A stretch of 64,000 nucleotides of DNA, taken from the NCBI RefSeq assembly GCF_025252405.1, contig NZ_CP104307.1:1488001-1552000 (forward strand). The letters run 5' to 3'. Below, piece by piece: positions 25,929 to 35,819 of this stretch. The translations under genes and the position numbers were made by a program. The notes under the pieces were generated by a model that was not told the origin of the DNA, made no database searches, and saw only the letters and a program-made list of their open reading frames with translations. Origin of the DNA: Flavobacterium sp. TR2. GTDB lineage: Bacteria > Bacteroidota > Bacteroidia > Flavobacteriales > Flavobacteriaceae. How positions within the stretch are numbered: the first letter of the stretch is position 1; each line of letters begins with the position of its first letter.

Positions 25929-26019
25929 AGGTTAAATTATTTTAGTTGTTGACACAAAGTAATTTCTATTTGGAATTTATTCCGAGGCTTCGGGATAAAA
26001 ATTGGATATTTATAAGCCA

Positions 26020-27255
26020 TTACCATTCATTCACTTTATTGGCATCCATTTTAAGGAAAATAAACAGCAAAATGGTGAATCCCCAGAGTCCAGAGCCTCC
26101 ATACGAAAAGAAGGGTAGAGGAACCCCGATTGTTGGGAAAATTCCAATTACCATGGCAATGTTTACAAAGAAATGGATAAAGAGAATTGCGGCTACGCAA
26201 TATCCGTAAACCCGGCTGAATTTTGTTTTCTGTCTTTCTGCCAAATAAATAACTCTAAGCAGCAGGCCAGTAAAAAGTAAAATTACTACCAGTGATCCTG
26301 CAAAACCCCATTCTTCACCAACAGTAGTAAAGATATAATCGGTGTGCTGTTCAGGTACGAATCCTCCTTTGGTTTGTGTTCCTTCAAGAAAACCTTTTCC
26401 AATCCATCCGCCAGAACCAATTGCAATTTCAGATTGGTTGGTATTGTATCCAATACCTTTCATATCTACGGTTTTACCAAGTAAAATATTAAAACGGTCT
26501 CTGTGGTGCTGTTTAAAAACGTTGTCAAATACATAATCTACAGAGAAAACGAATCCAGAGATTAGGACTAATAAAATTCCGCTTAAAATGATATTTCTGT
26601 CAACAACTCTGCCTTTGAAGTGTATAATGGCTAATACGATAAAAGCCATTCCAATCACGGCATATGGTTCTAGAACTAAAGTAAGAACGAAAAGAACAAT
26701 GGTTATAAATGCTGTCCACACATACCAAGAAGGCAAACCTTCTCTGTAAAGAACAAGGATGAACGCGCTGTAGATTAAGGCACTTCCAGGGTCTGGCTGC
26801 GGTAAAATCAATATTACAGGCAAAAGCATAATAGCCAGAGCTTGAATTTGTCTATTGGTTTCTTTTAAGTTGATTTGCGTGTCGCTCAAATATTTGGCCA
26901 ATGCAAGAGAAGTTGCGGCTTTTGCAAACTCAGATGGCTGTAAAGTGAAACTTCCTATGGCGTACCAGCATCGCTGTCCTGCGATGGTTTTTCCAAAAAG
27001 AAATAATCCGGCAAGAGATAATAGGGAAACTCCAAATATGATACTGGCATATTTTTCGTAAAATTTACCATCAACAAAAAGCACTACAAATATCAACGGA
27101 ATAGTACAGCAGATAAAAATAAGCTGTTTTTGATACGTTCCATCAGTTGATAACAAAGAAGACGAGTAAATATTAAGCCAACCCAAAGTTACCAGCGCAA
27201 TGTAGATAAAGACACTTATCCAATCAATATTATTTTTTACACTTTGATTTTTCAT
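26020..27255 (-). CDS. rodA: Rod shape-determining protein RodA (SEDS glycosyltransferase)
   Basis: SEDS-family peptidoglycan glycosyltransferase that polymerises glycan during elongation with its partner PBP2. 411 residues, polytopic. Seen: GWLNIYSSSL in the first span, LQPSEFAKAATSLALAKYL in the family position, LPQPDPGSALIYSAF, the long extracytoplasmic loop with GWIGKGFLEGTQTKGGFVPEQHTDYIF (read in parts), and the C-terminal PLPFFSYGGSG signature. Last gene of the purH/mre cluster, 15 nt after mrdA. Confidence 0.96.
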   Translation of the reverse strand: MKNQSVKNNIDWISVFIYIALVTLGWLNIYSSSLLSTDGTYQKQLIFICCTIPLIFVVLFVDGKFYEKYASIIFGVSLLSLAGLFLFGKTIAGQRCWYAIGSFTLQPSEFAKAATSLALAKYLSDTQINLKETNRQIQALAIMLLPVILILPQPDPGSALIYSAFILVLYREGLPSWYVWTAFITIVLFVLTLVLEPYAVIGMAFIVLAIIHFKGRVVDRNIILSGILLVLISGFVFSVDYVFDNVFKQHHRDRFNILLGKTVDMKGIGYNTNQSEIAIGSGGWIGKGFLEGTQTKGGFVPEQHTDYIFTTVGEEWGFAGSLVVILLFTGLLLRVIYLAERQKTKFSRVYGYCVAAILFIHFFVNIAMVIGIFPTIGVPLPFFSYGGSGLWGFTILLFIFLKMDANKVNEW

Positions 27256-27270
27256 TTGAAATACTCTTTC

Positions 27271-29247
27271 TTAGTTTTTCTTAGTTGTGTCTACTGCTGT
27301 TTTTTTAACTTCCGCTTTAGTTGCTGTTACGGCTGCTGGTGCTTTTGGTTTTATAATTTTTGCTTGCAAGACAGAATCTTTTGGCACAGATTCGATTTTA
27401 AGAGCATCGCTTATTCCGCCAACTTTAGCATATTCTGAAAGTAAGCTTTTGTTTAATACTCTTACTTCTAAGTCTGTTCTTGTAATTTTCTTTCTTAGAT
27501 ATTTTTCAATCATTAAACTCGCAATCGGACCCGCAACGGTTGCTCCAAAACCTCCATTTTCAATCATAACCGCAATAGCGATTTTTGGATTGTCTTTTGG
27601 AGCAAAGGCCACAAATATAGAGTGGTCTTTAAGCTGTGTTCTTTTACCGTTTATTTTGGCAAAGTTCTCAGCAGTACCTGTTTTTCCGCAAATATCGATT
27701 CCTTCTACCCTAAGGGCATAAGCAGTACCTTTGTTATATACATCAAACAATCCGCTGATAACTGGCGGGAAATATTTTTGATCGATCGTAGTCACGTGTT
27801 TTGTAGTGAACTTTTCGTCTATTTTTTCTCCCTCAATTTTTTTAATGATGTGAGGCGTATAATAATAACCCTGATTTGCTACAGTCGCCATCATGTTGGC
27901 CAATTGAATAGGTGTCATTAAAACCTCTCCTTGTCCAATAGCATTCGATACGATGGTTGAGCTTCTCCATCCTCCGTTAGGATAAATTCTTTTATACGTT
28001 TTTGAAGTTGGGATATTTCCTCGTTTTCCAATAGGTAAGTCATATCCCATAAATTGTCCTAAACCAAAACTTTTTATATGACTGCTCCAAACGTCGACAG
28101 CGTGGCCAGGGTCTTTGTACTTATTGATTGTAAGCATATAGGCTTGACCAAAATAAGTGTTGCAAGAGTTGTAAATTCCATTATGCAATTGATGCGGACC
28201 AAAACCGTGGCATTTCATAAATCGGCCTCCACCATAACTAAATCCGTGATGACACATAAATGTCGTCTGCTCATTTACCACGCCCTCTTGAAGCGCAACC
28301 AAACCAGTCAGGATTTTGAATGGAGAACCAGGAGGATATTCTGCTAAAAGTCCTCTGTCGTATAAAGGCTTTGCAATAGAATCGTGATATAAAAGTGTAT
28401 AATTTTTAGATCTTTGACGTCCTACTAAAATACCTGGATCATAAGAAGGAGCTGTAACCAATGCTAGAATTTCTCCAGATTTAGGTTCAATAGCAACGAT
28501 TCCTCCGCGCTTATTAATCATTAATTCCTCGCCATATTTTTGAAGTTCGGCATCAATAGTTAAATTGATATCTTCTCCAGCTACGGCGATAGTATCGTAT
28601 TTTCCTTCTTTATAAGGGCCAATTTCTCGATTGTATTTATCTTTTTGAATGTATTTTACCCCTTTTATTCCGCGTAAGATTTCTTCGTAGCTTTGTTCTA
28701 CACCTTGCTTACCAATTAAATCTCCACTGTTATAGTACGGATTCTTCTCAATTTGTTTTTCATTTACCTGAGTAATAAAACCAAATATATTGGCGCCGTA
28801 ATCTACTTCGTAATCGCGAAGTGATCTTTTTTGGAAATAAAAACCATCATATTTTCTGATTTTTTCCTGAAAAGCGGCAAATTCGTTTTTATTCAGCTGC
28901 GATAAAAACACAGATGGAAGTCGCGGACTATAAACCTTTGCTTTTTCAATACGCTTATGGTATTCTTCTTCAGTAATATTTAGAAGAGCACAGAACTCAG
29001 GGATATTAAGATCCTTTTTTATATCTCTCGGAATAACCATGATATCATAAGAAGCCTGATTCGCAACAAGAAGTTTTCCGTTACGATCATAGATGTAACC
29101 TCTTTCAGGATAGTCATATACTTTTTTTATCGCATTATTTTCCGATTTCAATTTAAAAGAATCATCAATAATCTGCAGGTAAAAAATCCTAATCAGTAGC
29201 AAAGACGCTGCAATAATAATTATAGTGGGCAGCAAGACTTTTCTCAT
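27271..29247 (-). CDS. mrdA: Penicillin-binding protein 2, elongation transpeptidase
   Basis: Class B PBP crosslinking lateral-wall peptidoglycan. 658 residues: one N-terminal span, dimerisation/pedestal domain, and a transpeptidase domain with all three motifs, SPFK (catalytic Ser in PPGSPFKILTGL), SCN (in YNSCNTYFGQ) and KTG (CGKTGTAENF). The tail after about residue 620 is Lys/Ala-rich and low complexity (KPKAPAAVTATKAEVKKTA). Overlaps mreD by ATGA (4 nt) and precedes rodA, the usual PBP2-RodA pairing. Confidence 0.96.
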   Translation of the reverse strand: MRKVLLPTIIIIAASLLLIRIFYLQIIDDSFKLKSENNAIKKVYDYPERGYIYDRNGKLLVANQASYDIMVIPRDIKKDLNIPEFCALLNITEEEYHKRIEKAKVYSPRLPSVFLSQLNKNEFAAFQEKIRKYDGFYFQKRSLRDYEVDYGANIFGFITQVNEKQIEKNPYYNSGDLIGKQGVEQSYEEILRGIKGVKYIQKDKYNREIGPYKEGKYDTIAVAGEDINLTIDAELQKYGEELMINKRGGIVAIEPKSGEILALVTAPSYDPGILVGRQRSKNYTLLYHDSIAKPLYDRGLLAEYPPGSPFKILTGLVALQEGVVNEQTTFMCHHGFSYGGGRFMKCHGFGPHQLHNGIYNSCNTYFGQAYMLTINKYKDPGHAVDVWSSHIKSFGLGQFMGYDLPIGKRGNIPTSKTYKRIYPNGGWRSSTIVSNAIGQGEVLMTPIQLANMMATVANQGYYYTPHIIKKIEGEKIDEKFTTKHVTTIDQKYFPPVISGLFDVYNKGTAYALRVEGIDICGKTGTAENFAKINGKRTQLKDHSIFVAFAPKDNPKIAIAVMIENGGFGATVAGPIASLMIEKYLRKKITRTDLEVRVLNKSLLSEYAKVGGISDALKIESVPKDSVLQAKIIKPKAPAAVTATKAEVKKTAVDTTKKN

Positions 29248-29750
29248 CGTTTATTGGGCTTAATAAGATAAATTATTATTATTGAAGTGATTATAGTAAA
29301 GATAGAACTAAATAAGGTTCGGAGCAAAATGTCCCAGATAAATTTGAATTGAAATGCTTCTAAAACAAATAATACAATATGGTGCATTAGAACCGAAACT
29401 AGTATGAATGAAAAACGTTCTGGTGTTAAAGATTCGTTTAGTTTAATGGTTTGGTATTCGTAGCTTAAACCAAAAGAAAATTTAAAAATGTAAGGCCTGT
29501 AATACGCTAAAATAACACAAGCAGTTGCGTGTATTCCTCCCGAATTGCAAAACATATCCATTATTAATCCAAGGAAAAAGCTAGAAGCGATTAATCCTGC
29601 TTTATTGCTATTTACTGGGTATAGAATGATATACAAGATGTACGGAAAAGGACTTATATATCCTAAGAAATTCATATTGTTGAAAATAACAATCTGAATT
29701 GCCAGCAACATAATAAATCGAAAAATATTGACTAACAGAGCGCTATTCAT
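29244..29750 (-). CDS. mreD: Rod shape-determining protein MreD
   Basis: A 168-residue membrane protein with about five or six spans, the MreD size and hydrophobicity pattern, including the family-like FPYILYIILYPVN and FFLGLIMDMFCNSGGIHATACV. Identification rests strongly on position: it overlaps mreC by 8 nt and mrdA by 4 nt in the canonical mreB-mreC-mreD-mrdA-rodA order. Acts with MreC in the elongasome. Confidence 0.93.
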   Translation of the reverse strand: MNSALLVNIFRFIMLLAIQIVIFNNMNFLGYISPFPYILYIILYPVNSNKAGLIASSFFLGLIMDMFCNSGGIHATACVILAYYRPYIFKFSFGLSYEYQTIKLNESLTPERFSFILVSVLMHHIVLFVLEAFQFKFIWDILLRTLFSSIFTIITSIIIIYLIKPNKR

Positions 29751-30567
29751 TTTTTTCTTTGTTTTCTAAATTAATAAGTTCCTCTCTGTCCTTGCTTTTG
29801 ATGATATAAACGTGCCCTAAGTTTGTCATGTCATTAAATAGCTTAACTTTTATAACATAAAAACTTGTTTGAGTCTCTTTATAAATTGTTTCAACGGTTC
29901 CGATATTAATTCCTTCTGGGAAAATTACAGATTGACCTCCCGTTACAATTGTGTCTCCTTTTCTAACCGAAGCTAATCTTGGCACATCTCGCAATTGTAC
30001 AAAACCTGTGCTTTTTCCGTCCCATGTTAATGAACCAAAGTGGTTTGATTTTTTTAGCTTGGCATTTATCTGAGATTTCATGTTCAAAATACTCACAACT
30101 GTAGAATATCTTGGTGATGTATCGTCTACAATACCAACAATTCCTAAACTGTTTATTACTCCCATATCTGGTTTTACGCCTTCATTGGATCCAGAGTTCA
30201 AAGTAAGAAAGTTTTCGTGTGTGCTGTAAGTGTTATGAATTACTTTTGATACAATTATATCAGCAGGTTTTACTCCTTTAATAGTATCTGGCAAAGGTAA
30301 TTTTGATGTGTCTTCTTTATTGAATAAAAGACTTTTTAATCTTGCGTTCTCAAGTACAAGTTCGTCGTTTTCAGCTCTTAAATTCAAATACTCATTAACA
30401 CGATTGATTTTTTCATAAACACCTCCGCTTAAAAAATTGGCAGAGCTGATTATTTTGCTTCTGTGGTAAGAATGAGATTGAATAGTGAGTCCTAACGAAA
30501 TACCTAAAAGCAGCAAAAACAGCAATCGATTACTGTTTCTTATAAGGAAATTAAATATTTGCTGCAT
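29743..30567 (-). CDS. mreC: Rod shape-determining protein MreC
   Basis: A 274-residue bitopic protein: cytoplasmic tail, a membrane span (LLFLLLLGISLGLTI), a coiled coil (about 50-95, NRVNEYLNLRAENDELVLEN), then the double beta-barrel MreC domain with LNSGSNEGVKPDMGVI, GIVGIVDDTSPRYSTVVSI and the C-terminal VRKGDTIVTGGQSVIFPEGI. Organises PBP2/RodA around MreB filaments. 108 nt separate it from mreB, so it may have partly independent expression. Confidence 0.96.
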   Translation of the reverse strand: MQQIFNFLIRNSNRLLFLLLLGISLGLTIQSHSYHRSKIISSANFLSGGVYEKINRVNEYLNLRAENDELVLENARLKSLLFNKEDTSKLPLPDTIKGVKPADIIVSKVIHNTYSTHENFLTLNSGSNEGVKPDMGVINSLGIVGIVDDTSPRYSTVVSILNMKSQINAKLKKSNHFGSLTWDGKSTGFVQLRDVPRLASVRKGDTIVTGGQSVIFPEGINIGTVETIYKETQTSFYVIKVKLFNDMTNLGHVYIIKSKDREELINLENKEKNE

Positions 30568-30675
30568 TTCTTGTCTGGTTATTTTGTTTCAGGATATGCT
30601 TAAAGGTTTCAGTTTTTACAAGGGTCAAATAGAAGAAATTCGACCCTTATAAAAGTAAATTGATTATAATGAATC

Positions 30676-31704
30676 TTATTTGATTAAGATGCTTTTAAAT
30701 TTAGCAATGTTTTTAAGAGCCATTCCTGTACCGCGAACAACAGCTCTTAACGGATCTTCAGCAATATAAACTGGCAGATCTGTTTTTTGAGAGATACGTT
30801 TGTCAAGACCTCTTAACATAGATCCTCCACCAGCTAAATAGATACCAGTGTTGTAGATATCTGCTGCTAACTCAGGAGGAGTTTGAGATAATGTTTCCAT
30901 TACCGCATCTTCAATACGCTGAATAGATTTGTCTAATGCTTTTGCAATTTCACGGTAAGAAACATCTACTTGTTTTGGTTTACCTGTAAGCAAATCTCTA
31001 CCTTGAACAGACATATCTTCTGGCGGACCATCTAAATCTTCGATAGCCGCACCGATTTGAATTTTAATTTTTTCAGCAGTACTTTCTCCAACAAATAAGT
31101 TGTGCTGTGTACGCATATAATACACGATATCGTTTGTGAAAACGTCACCTGCAATTTTTACAGATTTGTCACATACAATTCCGCCCAAAGCGATAACAGC
31201 AATTTCTGTTGTACCACCTCCAATATCTACAATCATGTTTCCTTTTGGTTGCATAATGTCAATACCAATACCAATTGCCGCTGCCATTGGCTCATGAATC
31301 AAGTAAACTTCTTTTCCGTTTACTCTCTCACAAGATTCCTTCACCGCTCTCATCTCCACTTCAGTAATACCAGAAGGAATACATACAACCATACGTAAAG
31401 CTGGAGTAAACATTCTTTTTTTCAATGCAGGAATACTTTTAATGAACATATTGATCATTTTTTCCGAAGCATCAAAATCAGCGATTACACCATCTTTCAA
31501 AGGCCTTATAGTTTTGATGTTTTCATGTGTTTTACCTTGCATCATGTTGGCTTCTTTACCAACAGCAATGATTTTGCCTGATACTCTATCACGTGCAACG
31601 ATAGACGGACTATCAATGACAACTTTATCATTATGAATGATTAAAGTGTTTGCGGTTCCAAGGTCTATCGCAATATCCTCGGTCATGAAATCAAAAAATC
31701 CCAT
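30676..31704 (-). CDS. mreB: Actin-like cell-shape protein MreB
   Basis: A 342-residue bacterial actin that guides lateral wall synthesis. Phosphate-1 motif IAIDLGTANTLI, then VVCIPSGITEVEMRAV, EPMAAAIGIGID, phosphate-2 MIVDIGGGTTEIAVIALGG and the adenosine-binding IYLAGGGSMLRGLD. Full length for the family. The start codon has no visible Shine-Dalgarno. TAACTTTG at 31747-31754 on the minus strand fits a -7 box 43 nt upstream, although no well-spaced TTG accompanies it, so mreB may be driven from here or from purH. Confidence 0.97.
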   Translation of the reverse strand: MGFFDFMTEDIAIDLGTANTLIIHNDKVVIDSPSIVARDRVSGKIIAVGKEANMMQGKTHENIKTIRPLKDGVIADFDASEKMINMFIKSIPALKKRMFTPALRMVVCIPSGITEVEMRAVKESCERVNGKEVYLIHEPMAAAIGIGIDIMQPKGNMIVDIGGGTTEIAVIALGGIVCDKSVKIAGDVFTNDIVYYMRTQHNLFVGESTAEKIKIQIGAAIEDLDGPPEDMSVQGRDLLTGKPKQVDVSYREIAKALDKSIQRIEDAVMETLSQTPPELAADIYNTGIYLAGGGSMLRGLDKRISQKTDLPVYIAEDPLRAVVRGTGMALKNIAKFKSILIK

Positions 31705-31760
31705 AAGTTTTTTAGGGGTTTAAAATGTTATAAATTATTTATCGAACAAAGTTAAACAAA

Positions 31761-33287
31761 TTAATGTTTAAAATGACGCGTTCCTGTAAATACCATTGCA
31801 AGATTATTTTCATTGCAATAATTTATACTTAATTCGTCTTTTATCGAACCTCCTGGCTGAATTACAGCAGTTATTCCTGCTTTTTTAGCTAATTCTACAC
31901 AATCCGGAAATGGGAAAAATGCATCACTTGCCATCGAAGCTCCATTTAAATCAAATCCAAAAGCTTTTGCTTTGTCAACTGCTTGAATTAAAGCGTCAAC
32001 TCTTGAAGTCTGACCTGTACCTGATGAAATCAATGTTCCGTTTTTAGCAAATACAATAGTGTTTGATTTTGTATTCTTGCAGATTTTAGAAGCAAAGATC
32101 AAATCTTCGATCTCTTGAGCAGTAGGTTCTGTAATGGTAACGGTTTTTAAATGCTCTTTATTATCCGTAATATTATTTCTATCCTGAATTAACAATCCGT
32201 TAAGACAAGTTCTTACTTGACGAGCTGGCAATTCAACATCGTTTTGCACTAATATGATTCTGTTTTTCTTCTCTTGTAAAACTGTAACAGCCTCATCATC
32301 ATAAGCAGGAGCGATTACTACTTCGCAGAATAGTTTGTTGATTTCCTGTGCAGTTTCTAAATCAATTTTAGTATTAGCAATTAACACTCCTCCAAAAGCT
32401 GAAGTCGGATCGCAAGCTAAAGCAGCCAAATAAGCTTCGCTGATTGTTTTTCTTGAAGCCAAACCGCAAGCATTATTGTGTTTTAAAATCGCGAACGTTG
32501 GTCCGTCAGTTTTAAATTCTGCAATCAAATTGACCGCTGCATCAACATCTAATAAGTTGTTGTATGATAATTCTTTTCCGTGAAGTTTATTGAACATCGC
32601 GTCAAAATCTCCAAAGAAAAACCCTTTTTGATGTGGGTTTTCACCATATCTTAAAACTTGACCATTTGCAATGCTTTCTTTGTAAATAGTTTCGTCTGTA
32701 TTGAAATAATTAAAAATAGCTCCATCATAGTGAGATGAAACGTGGAATGCTTTAGTAGCAAACAATCTTCTGTTCTCCAAAGTTGTTGCTCCGTCTTGCT
32801 CTGTAATCAAATCTAAAAGTAAGCTGTACTCGTTAACAGAAGCTACAATTACAGTGTCTTTGAAATTTTTTGCACCAGCACGAATTAATGAAATACCGCC
32901 GATATCAATTTTTTCAATAATATCTTGCTCACTTGCTCCAGAAGCAACTGTTTTTTCAAAAGGATACAAATCAACAATTACCAAATCGATTTGAGGAATG
33001 TCAAATTCCTTCATTTGCTGAACATCGCTTTCGTTGTCTTGACGATTCAAGATACCTCCAAAAATTTTTGGGTGTAAAGTTTTTACTCTTCCGCCAAGAA
33101 TTTCTGGGAAAGAAGTAATATCTTCAACAGGAACTACTGGAATGCCAAGGTTTTTGATGAAATCCTCAGTTCCGCCAGTTGAATAAAGTGTTACATTTTG
33201 TTCGTGTAATTTTCTAACAATTGGTTCTAATCCATCTTTAGAAAAAACAGAAATTAATGCCGATTGTATTTTTTTAGTTGTGCTCAT
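31761..33287 (-). CDS. purH: Bifunctional AICAR transformylase/IMP cyclohydrolase
   Basis: Catalyses the last two steps of IMP synthesis. The N-terminal IMP cyclohydrolase domain starts with SALISVFSKDGLEPIV and YSTGGTEDF; the C-terminal transformylase carries LKHNNACGLA (the KH-N catalytic region) and DAFFPFPDCVELA, ending TGTRHFKH. The start is the ATG at 33285-33287 (508 residues); the frame opens nine codons earlier, but those are not family-like. TACTTTTG at 33312-33319 on the minus strand is a possible -7 element. The neighbouring mre genes lie downstream on the same strand, a common flavobacterial order. Confidence 0.96.
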   Translation of the reverse strand: MSTTKKIQSALISVFSKDGLEPIVRKLHEQNVTLYSTGGTEDFIKNLGIPVVPVEDITSFPEILGGRVKTLHPKIFGGILNRQDNESDVQQMKEFDIPQIDLVIVDLYPFEKTVASGASEQDIIEKIDIGGISLIRAGAKNFKDTVIVASVNEYSLLLDLITEQDGATTLENRRLFATKAFHVSSHYDGAIFNYFNTDETIYKESIANGQVLRYGENPHQKGFFFGDFDAMFNKLHGKELSYNNLLDVDAAVNLIAEFKTDGPTFAILKHNNACGLASRKTISEAYLAALACDPTSAFGGVLIANTKIDLETAQEINKLFCEVVIAPAYDDEAVTVLQEKKNRIILVQNDVELPARQVRTCLNGLLIQDRNNITDNKEHLKTVTITEPTAQEIEDLIFASKICKNTKSNTIVFAKNGTLISSGTGQTSRVDALIQAVDKAKAFGFDLNGASMASDAFFPFPDCVELAKKAGITAVIQPGGSIKDELSINYCNENNLAMVFTGTRHFKH

Positions 33288-33452
33288 TGTGTAGTTATGA
33301 TTTTGAGACTGCAAAAGTAGTTTTTTTATATATTATATTAAAAAAAATTAGTGTAACAAAATGCTAAAAAAATCTACTGATGAGTAAGTTAACTTTTATT
33401 AGGTTTTTGAATTTAAATTATTGAATTTTACTTTATTGAAAAACACAAAAAT

Positions 33453-34700
33453 ATGATCGTTTATCTAAGATTATTGAAAGAAAGTCTAAGCTTTGCCATC
33501 AATGCTTTGCGAAATAATAAATTGCGCACTTTGTTGTCGCTTTTAGGCGTGACGATTGGTATTTTTTCGATTATTGCTGTTTTGGCTGCCGTTGATTCTT
33601 TAGACAAAAAAATTTCTAAGGATTTGAGCAGTTTAGATAAAAATACAATTTATTTAATGAAATATTGCTTTGGGCCGTCTGAAATTCCGCAATGGAAGAG
33701 AGAACAGTTTCCAAATGTAAAATACGACGAATATGTTGGGCTGAAAAACTCAATGAATAATACCGATCAAGTGGCATATCAGCTTTTTGTAAATAGAGAA
33801 AGTTTAAAATACGATTCTAAAACAGTTAGCGATGTAAATATTATTCCGTCGTCAAGCGAAATGGTCGATATTGACGGATTGAGTTTTGATAAAGGGAGGT
33901 TTTACAATGAGTCTGAATCTAATTCAGGAACTCCTGTTATTGTCCTTGGTTACGATATTGCTGACGGGCTTTTTGGCACAAGCGACCCAATCGGGAAAAA
34001 TATTCGCTTGTACGGACAGCGTTTTACGGTTATCGGCGTAATGGCAAAACAAGGAGCTGGTTTTTTTGGAGATAGCAATGATACTTCAGTTTATCTTCCT
34101 GCTAATTTTTTAAGAAGAATGTACGGAGATAGCGATGCTATGACGCCAGTAATTGTTTTAAAACCTGAAAAAGGGGTTGACATGGACGCGTACAAAGCTG
34201 AAATCGCTCAGAAGCTTCGAGCAATCCGCGGAATGAAAGCAGGCGAAATGGACAATTTTTTTATTAATGTCCTTTCTGGTTTTACTGATTTTATCGATGG
34301 AATTTTAGGCCAGATGAATTTTGTAGGCTGGATTATCAGTGGGTTTTCTCTATTAGTTGGAGGTTTCGGAATTGCAAATATTATGTTTGTTTCGGTTAAA
34401 GAAAGAACAAATCTTATCGGAATTCAGAAATCACTGGGAGCTAAAAATAAATTTATCTTATTCCAATTTTTGTTTGAAGCCATTATTTTATCAGTTATTG
34501 GCGGAATCATCGGTCTTTTGATGGTTTGGGGTATTGCCCTTGTTTTGACAAAAATGCTGGATTTTGAATTTGTTTTAAGTTTTGGAAATATCGTTTTAGG
34601 AACAAGTTTAGCAGCTTTCATTGGTTTGGTTTCGGGTATTCTGCCAGCGGTTTCGGCAGCAAATTTAGATCCTGTAGAAGCCATTCGAACAGGAATGTAA
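33453..34700 (+). CDS. MacB/FtsX-like ABC transporter permease
   Basis: A 415-residue inner-membrane permease. N-terminal span in LRTLLSLLGVTIGIFSIIAVLA, a periplasmic MacB-type core domain (about 45-280, including VSDVNIIPSSSEMV and PIGKNIRLYGQRFTVIGV), then the FtsX domain with three spans (GFSLLVGGFGIANIMFVSVKERT; IIGLLMVWGIALVL) and the C-terminal coupling segment AANLDPVEAIRTGM. No ATPase or adaptor gene adjoins it, so its partners must be encoded elsewhere. Substrate unknown. Confidence 0.92.
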   Translation: MIVYLRLLKESLSFAINALRNNKLRTLLSLLGVTIGIFSIIAVLAAVDSLDKKISKDLSSLDKNTIYLMKYCFGPSEIPQWKREQFPNVKYDEYVGLKNSMNNTDQVAYQLFVNRESLKYDSKTVSDVNIIPSSSEMVDIDGLSFDKGRFYNESESNSGTPVIVLGYDIADGLFGTSDPIGKNIRLYGQRFTVIGVMAKQGAGFFGDSNDTSVYLPANFLRRMYGDSDAMTPVIVLKPEKGVDMDAYKAEIAQKLRAIRGMKAGEMDNFFINVLSGFTDFIDGILGQMNFVGWIISGFSLLVGGFGIANIMFVSVKERTNLIGIQKSLGAKNKFILFQFLFEAIILSVIGGIIGLLMVWGIALVLTKMLDFEFVLSFGNIVLGTSLAAFIGLVSGILPAVSAANLDPVEAIRTGM

Positions 34701-34730
34701 TATTGCTTTTGTGTTATTTTACTGTAAATT

Positions 34731-34760
34731 TTGATGGCTCGAAATAATTAGATATTTTTG
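34731..34760 (+). promoter_or_regulatory. Promoter of the cupin/JmjC gene
   Basis: TTG (34731-34733), exactly 19 nt, then TATTTTTG (34753-34760): a full match to the Bacteroidota housekeeping promoter. It lies 28 nt before the start at 34789. Confidence 0.75.
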
Positions 34761-34788
34761 ATAGGCCAAGAACTAAAACCTTAACACA

Positions 34789-35676
34789 ATGAGCTTTAAC
34801 CTTAGATCTGTCGATATTGTTGAGTCTATTTCTAGAGAAGATTTCAAAAAGAATTATTTAGATAAAAAAAAGCCTTTGATTATAAAGGGGCTCACAAATG
34901 ATTGGCCTGCAAAGGATAAATGGTCGACGGAATATTTTAAGGAAATTGCGGGAGATATTGAGGTTAAATTAGTTGATAATTCTAAAGCAGATCCGTCAAA
35001 AGTAATTAATGCTTCTATCGCTAGCATGAAGTTTGGCGAATATCTGGATTTGATAAAACGCGAGCCAACACAACTGCGTATTTTTTTCTTTAATCTTTTT
35101 AAGCACAGGCCAGAATTGGTTCATGATGTGAAAGTCCCAAAAGAATTAATGGGAGGTTTTATAGAAAGTATGCCAGCCATGTTTTTTGGAGGTTCAAAAG
35201 CGGTTACGTTTTTACATTATGATATCGATTTGCCTCATTTGTTTCATACGCATTTTGGAGGAAGGAAACATATTATATTATTTGACTACAAATGGAAGAA
35301 AAGGCTTTATTGCATTCCGAATACCACGTATGCATTGGAAGATTATGATGTAGCCAATCCTGATTTTGAAAAATTTCCAGCTCTAAAAGGAGTAGAAGGC
35401 TATGAGGTTTTCTTAGAACACGGAGACACATTATTTATGCCAACAGGAATGTGGCATTGGATGCGCTACGTTGATGGTTCTTTTTCTCTCACACTTCGCG
35501 CATGGGACGCATCATGGTCACGAAAAATAGCCAGTGTTTGGAGTTTATTTATGCACGGTGCAGTAGACAGCGGTATAAAAGTGATTTTTAGAGAGCGTTA
35601 TGCTATATGGCGCGAGAAACTGGCTTTTAAAATTGCTGAAAAAGAATTAAAGAAGGATTTAAGGAAGGCGAGTTGA
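34789..35676 (+). CDS. Cupin-like (JmjC-type) protein
   Basis: A 295-residue cytosolic protein of the cupin_8/JmjC superfamily of Fe(II)/2-oxoglutarate oxygenases. N-terminal KKPLIIKGLTNDWPA is typical. The metal facial triad appears as His143 and Asp145 in FLHYDIDLPH with a distal His in MPTGMWHWMRY. HFGGRKHIILFDYKW is the expected co-substrate strand. Homologues hydroxylate proteins, but the substrate cannot be read here. The last 60 residues form a basic helix not typical of the core domain. Own promoter and downstream terminator, so it is a single-gene unit. Confidence 0.88.
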   Translation: MSFNLRSVDIVESISREDFKKNYLDKKKPLIIKGLTNDWPAKDKWSTEYFKEIAGDIEVKLVDNSKADPSKVINASIASMKFGEYLDLIKREPTQLRIFFFNLFKHRPELVHDVKVPKELMGGFIESMPAMFFGGSKAVTFLHYDIDLPHLFHTHFGGRKHIILFDYKWKKRLYCIPNTTYALEDYDVANPDFEKFPALKGVEGYEVFLEHGDTLFMPTGMWHWMRYVDGSFSLTLRAWDASWSRKIASVWSLFMHGAVDSGIKVIFRERYAIWREKLAFKIAEKELKKDLRKAS

Positions 35677-35702
35677 GAATAGAATTTTCATATGTGTTCC
35701 TA

Positions 35703-35721
35703 CAAGGTTTAGAAAACCTTG
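35703..35721. repeat. Short palindrome CAAGGTTT-AGA-AAACCTTG
   Basis: An 8-bp stem with a 3-nt loop, of the same style as the AACAGGTTT palindromes at 56461-56487 and 56536-56562. No T tract follows, so it is unlikely to be a terminator. Confidence 0.55.
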
Positions 35722-35769
35722 CGCGAGAGGTTTAATTATACTTATATAACTTATATGGTTTAAACAAAA

Positions 35770-35798
35770 AAATCCCAAGAAGCAATTTCTTGGGATTT
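35770..35798. terminator. Bidirectional terminator between cupin gene and accD
   Basis: A 12-bp stem AAATCCCAAGAA/TTCTTGGGATTT with a 5-nt loop, between convergent genes. Confidence 0.88.
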
Positions 35799-35819
35799 CT
35801 ATTTTAAATAGTTTAAAAA

